Shown here one piece after another: positions 10,979-21,642 of a DNA stretch of 64,000 nucleotides (position 1 is the stretch's first letter; every line of letters begins with the position of its first letter). The DNA lies in contig OZ037897.1 of NCBI GenBank assembly GCA_964035575.1, forward strand, positions 496,001 to 560,000, given 5' to 3'. Under the pieces are notes generated by a model that did no database searches, had not been told where the DNA came from, and saw only the letters and a program-made list of their open reading frames with translations. The stretch is from Rhynchopus sp. YZ270_cl-10. Lineage: Eukaryota; Euglenozoa; Diplonemea; Diplonemida; Diplonemidae. Made by a program: the position numbers and the translations under genes.

Positions 10979-11640
10979 GTGCGTTTTGGGTGGTTCTGAA
11001 GGGTCAAAACACCAAAAAAAAACGTTTTTTTGCATTTTTGGTCACCCAAGGACCCACTATTTTGGTTGATATTTTTTTTTTTCCCTTTGCGAAAAAATAC
11101 CCAAAAATCACGGCTATAAAAACGCTAAGGAAAAATCGATTTTCATTTTTTGGGCAGAGAAGTGCGTTTTAGGCGCCCACAGATGGTCAAAACATCAAAA
11201 TTTTTGTGTTTTTGGCATCTTTGGACACCCAAGGACCCACTATCAGGGGTGAATTTTTTTTGCCTGAGATTTGCCTTTGCCAGAAATCGAAGAAAAAAAA
11301 ATTATGAAGGAAATTGCTAAGAAAAAGTCGAAATTGTGGGCCCCTGTACTGCATATGGCGGTACCAGATCGTCAAAACACCCGACTCTTGCGTTTTTTTG
11401 CACTTTTTGGTACACAAAAACCCTGCTCAGGGGTCAAAATTTTCCCGGAAAAAAAAATTTTTTTTTTTTCGAGATTTTTCAAAAATCGACTTGTCTTTGG
11501 TAAAAACCATGAAATTTCGGGTTCGCAAAACCACGTTTTAGACCCCCACAGATGCTCAAAAGTGCCAAATTTTGCTTTAAATGGCCTCAAATCGTCGAAA
11601 TTAGCCCTTTTTAGGGGCGAAAAAAAAAATTCGAGAGTCC
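10979..11640 (+). repeat. Four degenerate ~185-bp tandem repeats
   Basis: Units start near 10979, 11162, 11336 and 11532. Each contains a form of GTGCGTTTTAGG, then CCACAGATGGTCAAAAC, then a T-rich stretch, and in the first three units CACCCAAGGACCCACTAT-like or similar sequence. Spacing runs from 174 to 196 bp. The array lies inside the transposon at 8907-11870 and may be subterminal repeats. Confidence 0.6.
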
Positions 11641-12407
11641 CTTTCCCTGGGAGACAATAGCCAGAAATCTGAGGGAAAAAAAAAACTGGCCAGATTTCCA
11701 GATCTGGCCAGATCTGGGGAGTTTTTTTTTTTTTTGAAAAAAAAAATTTCCCAGATTCCCAGATCTGGCCAGATCTGGCCAGATCTGGAAACAAGATCTC
11801 CACATCTGGAAAACGAGCCAGATCTGGGAAATTGGCCCCCAAATCTGGCCAGATCTGGCAGCATCCGTGTTATAGAGGAAGGGATTTTTTTTTTTTTGAG
11901 AGAAATAAATGATGCAAATTGTTGTATAAAAGAGTTGGAGAGAGAGAAGAGAGATCCTTTTTTTTTGTAAATGATGATTTCCTTTTTTCTTGAAAATTTT
12001 GTTTTTGTATTAGTGTAAGTAAACACGGGGGTTTTTTTTTGCTGCATCTGGGTTGAACCCCATACACCCCAAACTCCTTCGCTTCATCTACACGACAGTG
12101 ACGTACCGTTGTGTCTCCCCCCCTCTTTGTTTTGCGCTCATAGTCTGAAGACTATCCTTGTTGGATAACCGACGTAATTGGTAAGTAAAAAAAAAAAACT
12201 GAAGAGAGCGGGGGAGGAGGGGGGGGGGCTGTTTGAAGTTATGGGAAAGGGGGTGAGAGGTTCTCCCTTTATTGTTGCAGATTTTTCCAATTTGAACAAA
12301 AAAAAAAAAAAAAAAAAAAAAAAACAAATAATAATAAACTGCTCGAAAACGTCATTATTGGCGTTTTCTTGAAGTCCGTCTGCGTGCCGGGGAAGTCTTT
12401 GCTCTAT

Positions 12408-12460
12408 TTGAAAACTTTGGTTGTATTAGTATAGCCACCCTAGAGTGTGCTCTACTATAG
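12408..12460 (+). repeat. SINE-like module (family S4), copy 1
   Basis: Starts TTTGAAAACTTTGGTTGTAT and contains TAGTATAGCCACCCTAGAG, ending in TGTGCTCTACTAT. TAGTATAGCCA partly fits an A-box. The second full copy is at 16137-16186. Truncated relatives start at 26447, 43273 and 53081, each directly after a T run. Confidence 0.65.
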
Positions 12461-13045
12461 TTTTATTTTTTCTTCTTCTTTTTTTTCTTTTTTCTTTTTG
12501 AAATCCACAGTTCAGAAGCTGACTTGCATCGACGGGGCGATCTGAACAGTGCCAGCAGGGATGGGGTGGGAGAGGGGAGAAAGGAATCAAAAGTTTTTCA
12601 AATGAACGTAAGCCTCACAGAGCTTAAACCCCCTTGAAAAACAGGAACAAAAGAAACAAAAAAAAAACAAAGTGCAAACGCCTCACCGTTCATCGGCGGA
12701 CGCTGGAAAAAGAAAAAGAAAAAACAACACAACGGAGAAGCGGGATGCAAAGATTTTTGGCAGGCTCTTGGGGTCTGCCAGCAAAGGGGAGAGATGTATG
12801 GGCTGTTTTTTTTCTCTCCGAAATAATATGAAGCAAAAAAAAAAAACGAATTAAGCCCTCTCTCCACTTAGCGACAGTGGTCACCCACCCTCCCCCTGCC
12901 CCTTCAGTGCAAAAGAAAAACTTCTCCGAGTGACTAACGCCAGTTTGATTTTAAAAACAATAGGGGGTACAGAAAAAAAAAATGCACTATATTTTCGTAC
13001 AGTACGCAAGACGTGCCAAGGTTTACCAAAAGGTTTAGCCGGAAA

Positions 13046-13176
13046 AGTAGTAATTCGGATAGGTAAAAGGAAAAAAGGTTTTTTTTCGTTGATTGCTCAA
13101 TTACCCTGTTTGAGGGGTGATTGGTGACCGTATCTGAGGAACTATTTCTCCTTTAAGCTACGCTTGTAGGAATAAA
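13046..13176 (+). repeat. Dispersed repeat family S8, copy 1
   Basis: 131-bp segment including AATTCGGATAGGTAAAAGG, GTTGATTGCTCAATTACCC, TGAGGGGTGATTGGTGACC and AAGCTACGCTTGTAGG. It recurs with only a few differences at 54300-54433, which is itself preceded by a truncated tandem copy. The 3' end runs into poly-A, as expected for a retroposed SINE. Confidence 0.75.
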
Positions 13177-13816
13177 AAAAAAATAGGCACAAAGGATGGG
13201 AATCAAAATGAAGAGGGGGTGGGGTGGTTTGGGGTCATTTTTTTCCAGGAAAATACACAAAACCTGCACATAGCGATTCACAAAAAATCACAAAAAAAAA
13301 AAAAAAAAAAAATTCACACACCCGTGTATCAAGTGTGTTTCCGCCTCGTTGTGAATTTTTTTCTTAAAAAAAAAAGTCCTCAAATCACCTCAAGGGAGGG
13401 GGGGGAAAGAAAAGTTGATACGAATACCCTAAGCCTCTCCTGCTTAGCCACCTTGAAAAAAATGACGTTGTCTGCTTGGGTAAAGCTTCTTTTCTTTTCG
13501 AGCACACACTTCGTGTAAGAATAATACATCAACATACCAGAGTAACAGAGTAACAGCAACTGATAACAGTGCTAAGAAATGAGGGAGGGGGAAAATGGGG
13601 AATGGGGAGTGGGAGGGCAGATAAGGGGCTTGGTTCATGAGCTCCACTTTTTTTTTTGTTGTACTCAGGTAGCTACCTGCCTTATAAAAAGGCGATCCGT
13701 GCGAAATACAGAACATAGCAATTTGCCTTTGTACCCAAAAGACCGCCACTTCATGGAGGCAATATGCCTTTTGTGTTGAGAGAGAATGGAAAAAAAAACA
13801 AAAAAAAAACCAAAAA

Positions 13817-13858
13817 GATTTATAAGATGGACCTAAGCCTCTTCTGCTTAGCCACCTT
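13817..13858 (+). repeat. Short module family S3
   Basis: About 42 bp, TTTATAAGATGGACCTAAGC then CTCTTCTGCTTAGCCACCTT. The words CTAAGC and GCTTAG form a small hairpin. The same module occurs at 1062, 19321, 27918, 46243, 55022 and 55328, usually between A runs. Confidence 0.65.
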
Positions 13859-15089
13859 TAAAAAAAGTGTACAGACACATGCCCACCCCCTGCCGACCAC
13901 GTCCTGGGATGGTAAGAGAAGTGGCATCTGAACTGGTGTAAGGTAAAGTTGAGCGTAAAACTTAGAGAGTACCACTGTCTAGTATTTAGCGAGAGAGAGA
14001 GGGAAGGGGGGAATAATTTGAGAGGCAGAATAATAGGAAAGGAGCGGGACGCCAGAAGGCGTCCTATTAACTCAGAATTGGGGTCGCGAGCATGAGCGTC
14101 AAAAAAAAAAAAAAAAATCGTTTGCATTTTTTTTCCCGGTTTATAGCACGTTTTCCGCTTTTGCAAAATTTGTTTCATCAAAATAAGTCAAAATAGACAA
14201 GACGCGGTACGGAGCGGAACGTAAACAGGACATTAAATTGTATCCGGGGTGCTTTGTAACAAAGCCCGCTCGCTTGACAGTGTACCTTTAAAAAAAAAAA
14301 TATGCTGGTACAGCTACCCTAATTTAAACAATAGAATGGTAGGAAATAAGAAGGTATTTTTCGTTGGGATGCAATCCTCCTGTATTAGGTGTTGAGGGAC
14401 CGCAACCGTGTTGATCCTTCAAAGCAGGCTTTGTAGGATGGAAAAAAAAATTACAAAAGTTTGGTGCTATCCGGGTGGGGGCGTAAAGAAGAAAAAAAAT
14501 TAAATCAGAGGTACAAAGGGGAAGGCTACATCACCCCCGTCCAGACAAAGAAAAAAAAGAAAAGAAAAGCAAAACAAAACCAGCTTTTAGTAAGAATGCC
14601 CATCTCCATACATCTTTACTACTGGCGTTGCCGTGCGAAACACAGTCATCCAAGTAGGGTTGGCATCCTAGAAAGGCATGCGATGGCCCCTAAGGTCTCA
14701 AACCTGTCCAAACCTATTTGGACGTCAAGCTTGGTTTCAATGGAGGAACTGCAAAACAAAACAAAATAAAAAATTTTTTTTTGAAAGATAAAAAAAATAA
14801 AAAAAACTGGCATTGCAGTTTTAATTCTCTCTTCAGTCAGTTGTGTCAACAATTGTTGGTCAGCTACTTTTCTGATGCACTTTTGGGGTGTATACCCTCC
14901 GTAACGTATCACGTCGTGCCAAAAAATCATGCAAGGAATGAAGAAAGAATGATTAAGATCATATTTTCAATTCGTAAGATCAGGCTTCGCGCTAACTTTT
15001 GGAAAAAAATCTGAAAAATCGTGTTTCGGGACCAAAAAAACGCACCTCAAATAGTTGTGCGTCAGGGGGTGAAAAAGCAGTGTTTTGTG

Positions 15090-16060
15090 GCATTTCCGAG
15101 CCAATCCCGGGCTGTGGTGGGGCATATTCGGAAAAATGGACAAAATTTTAGTGACTTAAATTTTCACAAAATATGAACCCATACTCTTAACGAGGGGCAT
15201 TTTCAGGTCTGAAAACCCAAATTCAGATGAAATTGTGGTGTTTTGACTGGGAACAGGTAGCGCCGCAGGCGCACGGTACCCAACTTTTGTCTTTTTATTT
15301 TTCCCTTTTCTCTGCTTTCTTTTGATTGCACGAGCCGATTGCTCTCCACGGTGGGGTCACATGTGTGTGCAAAAACACTCTAAAGTACTCTTACTCTGAA
15401 CGATGAGATTCCTCTGGTTTTAGTAAGGAAACCCCTGTTTGCAAAAAGTGCGTAAATTTCCTGTGGCTTTTTCCCGCCAAGAGGTCGTTTTGTTGCATTT
15501 CCGAACCAATCCCGGATTGGGATGTACGGAAAAATGGACAAAAATGCAGCGACTTAAAATTTGACAAAACATGAGCCCATATTCGTAAACAAGGGTTATT
15601 TTCAGGTCTGAAAACCCAACGTACTGAAGAAGCTATCGGTAACGTAGTGATGGCGGTGGGGTTTCAGTGACCACAGAGAAGAGTGAGAAAACCCAGGACG
15701 GTTATGGCCTCGGAGGTGTGTCCCATGGCGTCCTAATCAATCTTTATCCGCGAGGAAGGAGATCATCCTCAGGGGGGATGTGGAGTCGCACTCAAAATAA
15801 AATGAACACGTACATAAGTACATCGTGTTTAAACATAAAGGAGGGTAGGAACAGGTAGCGCCGCAGGCGCACGGTACCCAACTTTTTTCTTTTTTCTTTT
15901 CCCTCTTCTCTGCTTTCTTTTGATCGCGCGAGACGATTGCTCTCCACGGTGGGGTCACATGTGTGTGTGAAAACACTCTAAAGTACCCTTACTATGAAAT
16001 ATGAGATTCTCTGGTTTTCTTAAGGAAACCCCGGTTTGCAAAAAAAAAACGCACCACAAA
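15090..16060 (+). repeat. Local tandem duplication of a ~400-600 bp segment
   Basis: TTTCCGAGCCAATCCCGG (15097), GTGACTTAAATTTTCAC-type sequence (15153), TTTTCAGGTCTGAAAACCCA (15200) and the block starting GAACAGGTAGCGCCGCAGG (15250) recur in the same order at 15498, 15549, 15600 and 15849. The second unit carries about 200 bp of extra sequence between the last two landmarks. The longest block (15250-15440 against 15849-16040) is nearly identical. Two relatives of the first half occur at 17330-17430 and 25400-25510. Confidence 0.75.
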
Positions 16061-16136
16061 AATATCCAAAAATCCCGGGACAAAGGACAGAAGTTAGCGC
16101 AAAGCCTGCGTAAGATGGTGTGTTTTTTTTTTTTTT

Positions 16137-16186
16137 TGAAAACTTGGTTGTATTAGTGTAGCCACCCTAGAGTGTGCTCCACTATA
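16137..16186 (+). repeat. SINE-like module (family S4), copy 2
   Basis: Begins directly after a T run with TGAAAACTTGGTTGTATTAG and contains TAGTGTAGCCACCCTAGAG and TGTGCTCCACTAT. TAGTGTAGCCA is close to the A-box pattern. Confidence 0.65.
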
Positions 16187-16317
16187 CGTGTTTTTACTTT
16201 GTTGCTTTTCCTACCATATCAATTCGTAAGATGGAGTTTTTTTTTTGTCAACCGGTGTCGTCTCCTCTTTTGAGTAAAAAATATTTTGTTTTTTGCAAAT
16301 AAAAAATAGGGTACAAA

Positions 16318-16660
16318 CACGTATGGCAAATGATAATTTTTTATGCGCCATTATGAGATCTCATAATACAGGTGATATTATGCGCTATTATGAGATATTA
16401 TGCGCTATTATGAGCAAATTATGCGGTGTTATGTGCTAATTATGTGCCGTCACGTCGTTGCACACCACACGATTGGCGGGGTCGGGGAACAAAAAAAAAT
16501 TTTTCAGGCCCAAAAAAAAAAAAATTTTTTTTTTTTGTTCTCCCCCCTGCTTTAATGCCTATTTTGGCATTATGCGATTATTATGAGGGCGCATAATAGC
16601 GCATAATAATCGCATAATTTATTATGAGATCTCATAATAAATTATCATTTGCCATACGTG
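16318..16660. mobile_element. 343-bp foldback MITE with 6-bp target duplication
   Basis: Terminal inverted repeats start CACGTATGGCAAATGATAAT on both sides. A perfect 6-bp duplication TACAAA lies at 16312-16317 and 16661-16666. The arms are iterations of TTATGAGATCTCATAATA and of TTATGCG / CGCATAA words, so almost the whole element can fold on itself. The centre is T- and A-run-rich with a short GC stretch. It has no coding capacity. The CACG tip is shared with other elements in the window. Confidence 0.9.
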
Positions 16661-16774
16661 TACAAAGAAAAAAAAAGTTTATACGAACCTAAACCTCTTA
16701 ATGCTTGGTCACCCTTAAACAGGAAAGTTTCTTTTGATGAACTTAGTCAAAAAGGGGGAATGTGCATTTTTGTT

Positions 16775-16885
16775 GTGTCGACAATCGCCGAGTAATCCCA
16801 CCAGGTGGGAGAACTCGGGTCTGTACTCATTGTTGGCCGAAGCCTTTGTACTACGGAAGGTATAGACGTAGTTCGTCCTGAACCC
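16775..16885 (+). repeat. Dispersed repeat family S6, copy 1
   Basis: Starts GTGTCGACAATCGCCGAGTA, includes CGGGTCTGTACTCA and TATAGACGTAGTTCGTCCTG. Related copies are at 17900-17997 and (5' half only) 45987-46050. The element at 16889 begins immediately after this copy's 3' end. Confidence 0.65.
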
Positions 16886-16888
16886 TTA

Positions 16889-17189
16889 CTGGGGGGGGGG
16901 CGAATAAGAGATCAGGGGTGAATAAGAGATTAGGGCCGAATAAGAGATCAGGTTGAGATTTTGGGGGTATTTTTTTTTTTTTTTTTTGCATGCAACAGGG
17001 TTTTATCTTGAAAAAACATTTTGAAATTTTACCCTGTCTACCCGGTCTGGCAAAAAAGTGGTCAAAAAATTTTTTTTGCCTCCGGCGAAAATGTCTATTT
17101 GCTTTTTTTCCCCCAAAAATTTTTTTTTATTTTTGGCTCGTCCGTTCGCCTAATAAGAGATGCCACATCTCTTATTCGCCCCCCCCCAG
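16889..17189. mobile_element. TIR element with G-run tip and GAATAAGAGAT words
   Basis: The left end is CTG followed by ten or more G and CGAATAAGAGATC; the right end is its reverse complement GATCTCTTATTCG-like, a C run and CAG. The word GAATAAGAGAT is repeated three times inside the left arm. TA flanks both sides (TTA on the left, TAA on the right). The centre is A/T-rich and non-coding. It abuts the related element at 17193. Confidence 0.75.
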
Positions 17190-17192
17190 TAA

Positions 17193-17728
17193 CTGGGGGG
17201 GAGCTATTAAAGTATACGTATACTTTATTCGGCGGGAATTACTGCTTAAATGGCCAAAAAACAAAAAGTGGAAGAAAAAAAAAAATCACTGTTATTTTGG
17301 GGTTTCTAGTAGCCGAAACCTCGCGAAAACACCACCATTGGCATTTTTGGGCCAATCCCAGCCAGTGGTGGGGTCAATGTGGAAAAATGAACAATTTTTT
17401 GGTGACTTAAATTTTCACAAATCTGAACCCCATCAGCACCAATCGTGTAAAAACTGATACACGCGTTTTAGGTCAAAAATACTCGTTTCTCAGCGCAAAG
17501 TGACCCCATCACAGCACGTACAGAATCCGGACCACCGAAATCAAAAAAAAAAATTTTCGATTTTTTGTGCAAAACTTGCTGAAAAATTTTTTTAGTAAGA
17601 AAAATGTACACAAAAACCGTATACTTTATTTCACAGATTTCCACGCTCAAAATGGGTTTCCGCACCGTATACTTTATTACCCCCGTATGCTTTATTAGCA
17701 CCGTATACTTTATTAGCCCCCCCCCCAG
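17193..17728. mobile_element. TIR element with G-run tip and CGTATACTTTATT words
   Basis: The left end is CTGGGGGGGAGCTATTAAAG followed by TATACGTATACTTTATT; the right end has three CCGTATACTTTATTA-type words, then a C run and CAG. TAA flanks both sides (17190-17192 and 17729-17731), consistent with the 3-bp TWA duplication of PIF/Harbinger elements. The interior shares a word set (GTGACTTAAATTTTCACAAA and neighbours) with the duplicated block at 15.1-15.6 kb. No credible gene lies inside. Confidence 0.75.
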
Positions 17729-17899
17729 TAAGAGCAACTTTTAGGATGAAAAGAACCTTCAAAGGGGGTAGTCCGCATCAAGGTGTTGTACACCATTGCA
17801 CGGCTACATGCTAAGAAGGGGGTGTTGGAGGTTACAGTTAATAAACTGCCCTCTGTTCAAAAGTGGGAAAGTAGTGGTGGGGATTTTTTTTTTAAATTT

Positions 17900-17997
17900 G
17901 TGTCGACAATCACCTGCTAGTGCAGGATCTGTACTCAATACCACCTGAAGGCTACTGTACTTAAAAGATATAGACGTAAGTCGTCCTCAACTCTGGA
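17900..17997 (+). repeat. Dispersed repeat family S6, copy 2
   Basis: Starts TGTGTCGACAATCACCTG after a T/A run and ends TATAGACGTAAGTCGTCC. It is homologous to 16775-16885 with a shorter middle part. Confidence 0.6.
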
Positions 17998-20186
17998 AAG
18001 TAGCTTTTACTTGTTTTTTTTGTTGGGGTAATTGTAAAAAAACCCCTTTAAAAATCGCTGTTTAGTTACGGAAAGAATGCCACCGAACAGAAAGAGTTAA
18101 GATGAACGCGATTAGGGTCAACTTCCAACAGTGTGTAAAGTGGGGACACTCCACCTTCCCCCTTTTTCAAAAAAAGGGTGTTAAGGTGGGTGAGAACCTC
18201 AGCCTCGTTGGGCGTAGTGTTTTAAACAGAGAAGCCACACCAGACAGGGGGTGGGGTGGGGTGGGGGATCTTCCCACTTTATGCATGGTGTGGAGAAACA
18301 CAAAACTTTTATGTCAATAGGAATACAACTTCCTAGCCAACTTTTTTTGCAACAGGTTTTTTTTTTTTGAAAAGCTTGTCCTTTTTTCACTCACACTGCC
18401 GCGTGGTGAGAAACACAAACCCCTCATTAATTTTTTCGAAAATTTAATACAAAGCCCTCTCATGACAGCGTACCTTGGTACAATGACCGGCTGTACCGGG
18501 GGGGGTGGACCCCAACCATGCAGTCCTACAAACCCATTTTGTGGTTTACATCTGATATGTGCTACTAAATGTTGAGGTATTTGGCCCGATTTTATTGTCG
18601 AGAGACGTTTCGTGTGACAAGTCGGAAACATTTTTTACCGGAACAGATCTGTAGCAAAACGGTCCAACTTAGGGGGAGTGTAATTTGAAAAAATCCAACA
18701 AAACAATTAAGTTGACAACTGGACCGAAGAAAAGAAGAAGAAAAAATGGCAGTTGTTGATACAGGCACCTCCGACTGACCCACCGTACGATGCCAGCCTC
18801 GGGTGAACGCACAAGAAACAAAAAATAATGTATAGATCCACTCAAAACAAGCGCATTGTTTTGGTGTTTTTTATTTATTTATTTACTGAGAAACGCATCA
18901 CTTATTAGTAGGGTACAGTGGTTTCTGTAGAGAACTATGTATCCTAATTGCCGTTTCTTCTATTTTCATGCAAAAGTAGAACAAAATTGTAAAAAAGAAA
19001 GATAGAAAAGACAAAACGGGAAAGAGAAATTTTTTTTGTCCGTTGTGTTTACAGTTTTTTATTTTATTTTACCCCCTCCTTTTTTTGTTTTTGATAATTT
19101 GTTGGAGTAGTGTAGCTATCATATAAACAGGTCTTCACTGTCCAGTGTCACACTCAGGAGAAAGCACACCTTTTTTTATATCGCATATTTATCATGCACA
19201 TTTTCACATGCAGAACAAAAAATTAGATTCAGAAGGGGAAGAGAGAAAAAGAAGAAAAACAACTTGAAAGATGAATGGGTCTCTCGTACACGCACACATT
19301 CTAAAAAGAAAAAGAAAACCAGTTTATAAGATCCCTAAGCTCTCTCGTGCTTAGTCACCTTGATCACAATCGTTATCGCACATCATCAAGGATATCTCTA
19401 AATCCGTCCCTTTTTGGCCAAATTCCGAAATCCCAATCCAAAAAATTCCCTGTTTTTTTGGTATAGTTTTTGGGCTGTTTTTGACTTTTTTGTGGGGGGG
19501 AAAAAAAATTTCCCGATATGTCGTCAGGGCTCTCGCCGGCGGTGATTTGGGGTCCCGAGCTTTCCCCCCGTAAAAGCGGTCGCTGCGCGCGCTTCGCGCG
19601 CGCGACTCCCTGCCAGTGCAGGGAGGCGTGGCGCTTTCTCCCCTCTGATGCACAAAAGGCGGGTGGGGAGGGGTGAACCACAAGCCGTAGTGTGTCAGCC
19701 TTATCAGTAACCTCGGTACATTTATGAAAGAAACGGCAGTCATGGCACCCAAAGGTTCCTGGCGAAGCCACGGTACGCAACATTTGAGATGTCCTCCGTC
19801 TTCCAACCCTCATAATTGAATGAGATTGACACGTCTTCTCCTTCTTCTTGTGCACAACCTCAAATGTCTCTGATGCTGGACGTTTGCCTGCAACTGACGT
19901 GAACATCCGTACCCTCAACTACAGCAACCGCCTGCAGAGCCAATTTTTTCCTCAAAAATCCGGGACTTTTTTTTTTTCCTTTTCCCCTTTTTTCGCTTTA
20001 TTTGATCGCGTTGATCGATCGCATCCCACAGGCGAAACTCTCTGGGGGTGGGGTGGAGTAGAATGTATCTGAAATTGCTGTAGGGAAAAACAGGGAATTT
20101 TTTTCAGGGAATTTTTTTATTTTTCCGAAATCCCAATCCCAATCCAGAATTAGAAAAATCCCTGCACATCATCAAAAAAAAAAAAA
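17998..20186. other. Gene-free repeat zone
   Basis: Contains an S5 module (18440-18559), an S7 word (18752-18810), an S1 relic (19092-19145), an S3 module (19321-19362), and a GC-rich block at 19572-19614 that recurs at 46676-46714. The word GCACATCATCAA occurs at 19378 and 20164 and the word CCGAAATCCCAATCC at about 19424 and 20126, both in direct orientation, bracketing about 790 bp. No gene is supported; the frames at 19351-19918 cross these repeats. Confidence 0.55.
18440..18559 (+). repeat. SINE-like module (family S5), long copy
   Basis: About 120 bp: ATACAAAGCCCTCTCATGAC, a small hairpin GGTACAATGACCGGCTGTACC, a G run, CCCCAACCATGCAGTCCTAC and GTGGTTTACATCTGATATG. Long copies recur at 54669-54787, and partial ones at 34365-34441, 55383-55463 and, inside an intron, 57137-57226. 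Confidence 0.7.
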
Positions 20187-20196
20187 AATAACTATT

Positions 20197-20362
20197 TATT
20201 CACCTCCTTTTAGCGGGGTTTTATTTTGCGATAACTTCACGCATTTTTTTCTCAGGCGAGGGCTACTTAATTTGCCGAGCGAAGCGAGGCAAATTGAGTG
20301 CACGAGCCTGGGAAAAAAATAAGTGAAGTATCGCAAAATAATCCGCTAAAAGGAGGTGAATA
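20197..20362. repeat. Foldback repeat, copy 1 (CACCTCC arms)
   Basis: The arms TATTCACCTCCTTTTAGCGG and CCGCTAAAAGGAGGTGAATA are exact reverse complements and extend through GCGATAACTTCAC / GTGAAGTATCGC. The loop has AATTTGCCGAGCGAAGCGAGGCAAATT, a smaller hairpin. Copy 2 is at 21477-21642. Confidence 0.85.
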
Positions 20363-20375
20363 CGTAATTTTATTT

Positions 20376-21462
20376 CACGGGAAATAAAGTATACGAAAGG
20401 ATTTGGCACTTTTAGCGGGACTCATTTATTGTGCAATAACTAACGAGAATGTGTCCCTCCAGGTAGCTCTTATTACCCTCCCGCTAGCTTTTGCTCGCTG
20501 GGAACCTGCAAAAAACTGGTGAATTGGCCCATACCCTGGTATGTGGGGTGGGATACGCATTTTTGGAGTGGCAGAACCATGTGTGAGCCACAGGGTGGTG
20601 CACGTGTGACCCCATGCAGTACCACGCAACCCACGTTTTTACACACACAACAACGGCATTTTGTGTGTAGCGCGTACAGTATGTAGCCTAAAAAGCCCAC
20701 ACCACGTGTACGCATAGCGCGTAGCGCAGCGTGTGGTCGGGTTTGGAAAGCTGCCTCAACGGTACACAAAGCTACATCCCGACCTCTCGCCACCTCAGTG
20801 TCCCCTCGGGTGCTAGCGGGAGGTCAGGAAATGGCTGTCGTGCAAGAGCGAGACACATTCAGAAGATCCCCGCCCATCACAGAATATCATGCCAGCCACC
20901 ACCTTCCTCACAATGAAGTAAAGGGGGTGGTGTGTCCTTCGTCTTGATAGTGAGATCGTCACGGAGATACACTATATACGAAACGAAGTCGGCTTCCGTG
21001 GGCTTACCGTCAGGCTTGCCAATGAATTCCTTAAAAAGCGGTCCCATTCACGGACGTACGGTGTCGACAATGCTAGTCCTTCAGCAAAACCACTGTAGTG
21101 CTTGTCCATCTCCTGTCGGAGGACCGTTTGCGTCTTACATCCTTCGGCATGTTGCATGTGTCAGAAAAAAAATGGGAAAAGGGCAAAAAAAATTCGAAAT
21201 TTTCAATTTTTAGGCGGGTGGTGGTGCAGGATGTACCAAAATTTAGCGTGAAGTTATCGCCAAATAAAACCCCTGTTTTAGCGTGAAAAAAACAAAAATA
21301 AAATCCCGCTCTGAAGGAATTGCAGTGAAAAAAAGTGAAAAACGCGTGAAATAAAGTTCAATGAGCGGGTTTTTAATTTGCGATAAAAAAACTGCGTGAA
21401 ATTATCATTAAAAAGAATCCCGCTAAAAGTGCCAAATCCTTCGTATACTTTATTTCCCAGTG
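20376..21462. mobile_element. 1.09-kb core element, copy 1
   Basis: Ends CACGGGAAATAAAGTATACG and CGTATACTTTATTTCCCAGTG are inverted repeats that continue through GAAAGGATTTGGCACTTTTAGCGGG. Subterminal AGCGGG and AGCGTG words are numerous. The middle (about 20800-21160, minus strand) carries a decayed reading-frame remnant also present in copy 2. No clear target duplication is seen at the core ends, consistent with the foldback being part of the unit. Confidence 0.75.
20960..21160 (-). pseudogene. Decayed ORF remnant in core copy 1
   Basis: The minus-strand frame reads HYSGFAEGLALSTPYVREWD and RFLRNSLAS and is homologous to the remnant at 22010-22440 (YSGFVEGLALSTPYISEWD, RFLRDSLAS). Conservation at protein level between the copies shows an original coding sequence. 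The family is unknown; helical sequence followed, in copy 2, by TKQEIDSFITYEGEG faintly recalls a DNA-binding recombinase or integrase segment, but I would not rely on that. Confidence 0.35.
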
Positions 21463-21476
21463 GAATAATAACTATT

Positions 21477-21642
21477 TATTCAACGCCTTTTAGCGTGGTT
21501 TTTTTTTGCGATAACTTCACGCATTTTTTTCCCAGGCGAGTGGTAGTTAATTTGCCGAGCGAAGCGAGGCAAATTGAATCCACGAGCCTGGGAAAAAAAT
21601 AAGTGAAGTATCGCAAAAAAATTCGCTAAAAGGCGTTGAATA
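21477..21642. repeat. Foldback repeat, copy 2 (CAACGCC arms)
   Basis: Same layout as 20197-20362, but the arms read TATTCAACGCCTTTTAGCG and CGCTAAAAGGCGTTGAATA. Where copy 1 has CACCTCC, copy 2 has CAACGCC, and the opposite arm has changed to match in each, so base pairing is preserved. Confidence 0.85.

Larger units (their letters stand above)
8907..11870. mobile_element. 2.96-kb TIR element with AGATCTGG-word arms
   Basis: Ends ACACGGATGCTGCCAGATCT and its exact reverse complement are flanked by a 5-bp duplication TATAG (8902-8906 and 11871-11875). The arms, about 170 bp on each side, are built from iterated CCAGATCTGG and GGCCAGATCT words broken by a T-run/A-run spacer. The interior from about 9100 to 10060 is homologous, in opposite orientation, to the core of the element at 23152-25386. 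The interior from 10979 to 11640 holds four degenerate repeats of about 185 bp. No intact transposase is visible, so this is probably a non-autonomous or decayed DNA transposon of uncertain superfamily. Confidence 0.85.
11871..16317. other. Gene-free zone of SINE modules and duplications
   Basis: No protein gene is supported. Contents in order: long A run 12299-12324; S4 module 12408-12460; degenerate S2 copy 12660-12705; S8 repeat 13046-13176; A run 13291-13310; S3 modules near 13421 and at 13817-13858; unassigned AT-rich sequence 13.9-15.0 kb with a short S5-like word near 14250; a duplicated segment 15090-16060; and an S4 module at 16137-16186. The 94-residue frame at 14646-14930 on the minus strand has protein-like composition in part but no recognisable domain. 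Confidence 0.6.

Noticed and set aside
15250-16040. Direct repeats 600 bp apart as possible long terminal repeats
   Set aside because: Flanking sequence upstream of the repeat is duplicated too, no primer-binding site or polypurine tract is seen, and nothing coding lies between; tandem duplication explains it better.
17021-17457. Overlapping 129- and 155-residue plus-strand frames
   Set aside because: They span the junction of two TIR elements and homopolymers; composition is Phe/Lys-biased.
20473-20793. 106-residue minus-strand frame
   Set aside because: It lies in the core transposon region that differs between the two tandem copies and has no conserved counterpart in the other copy.
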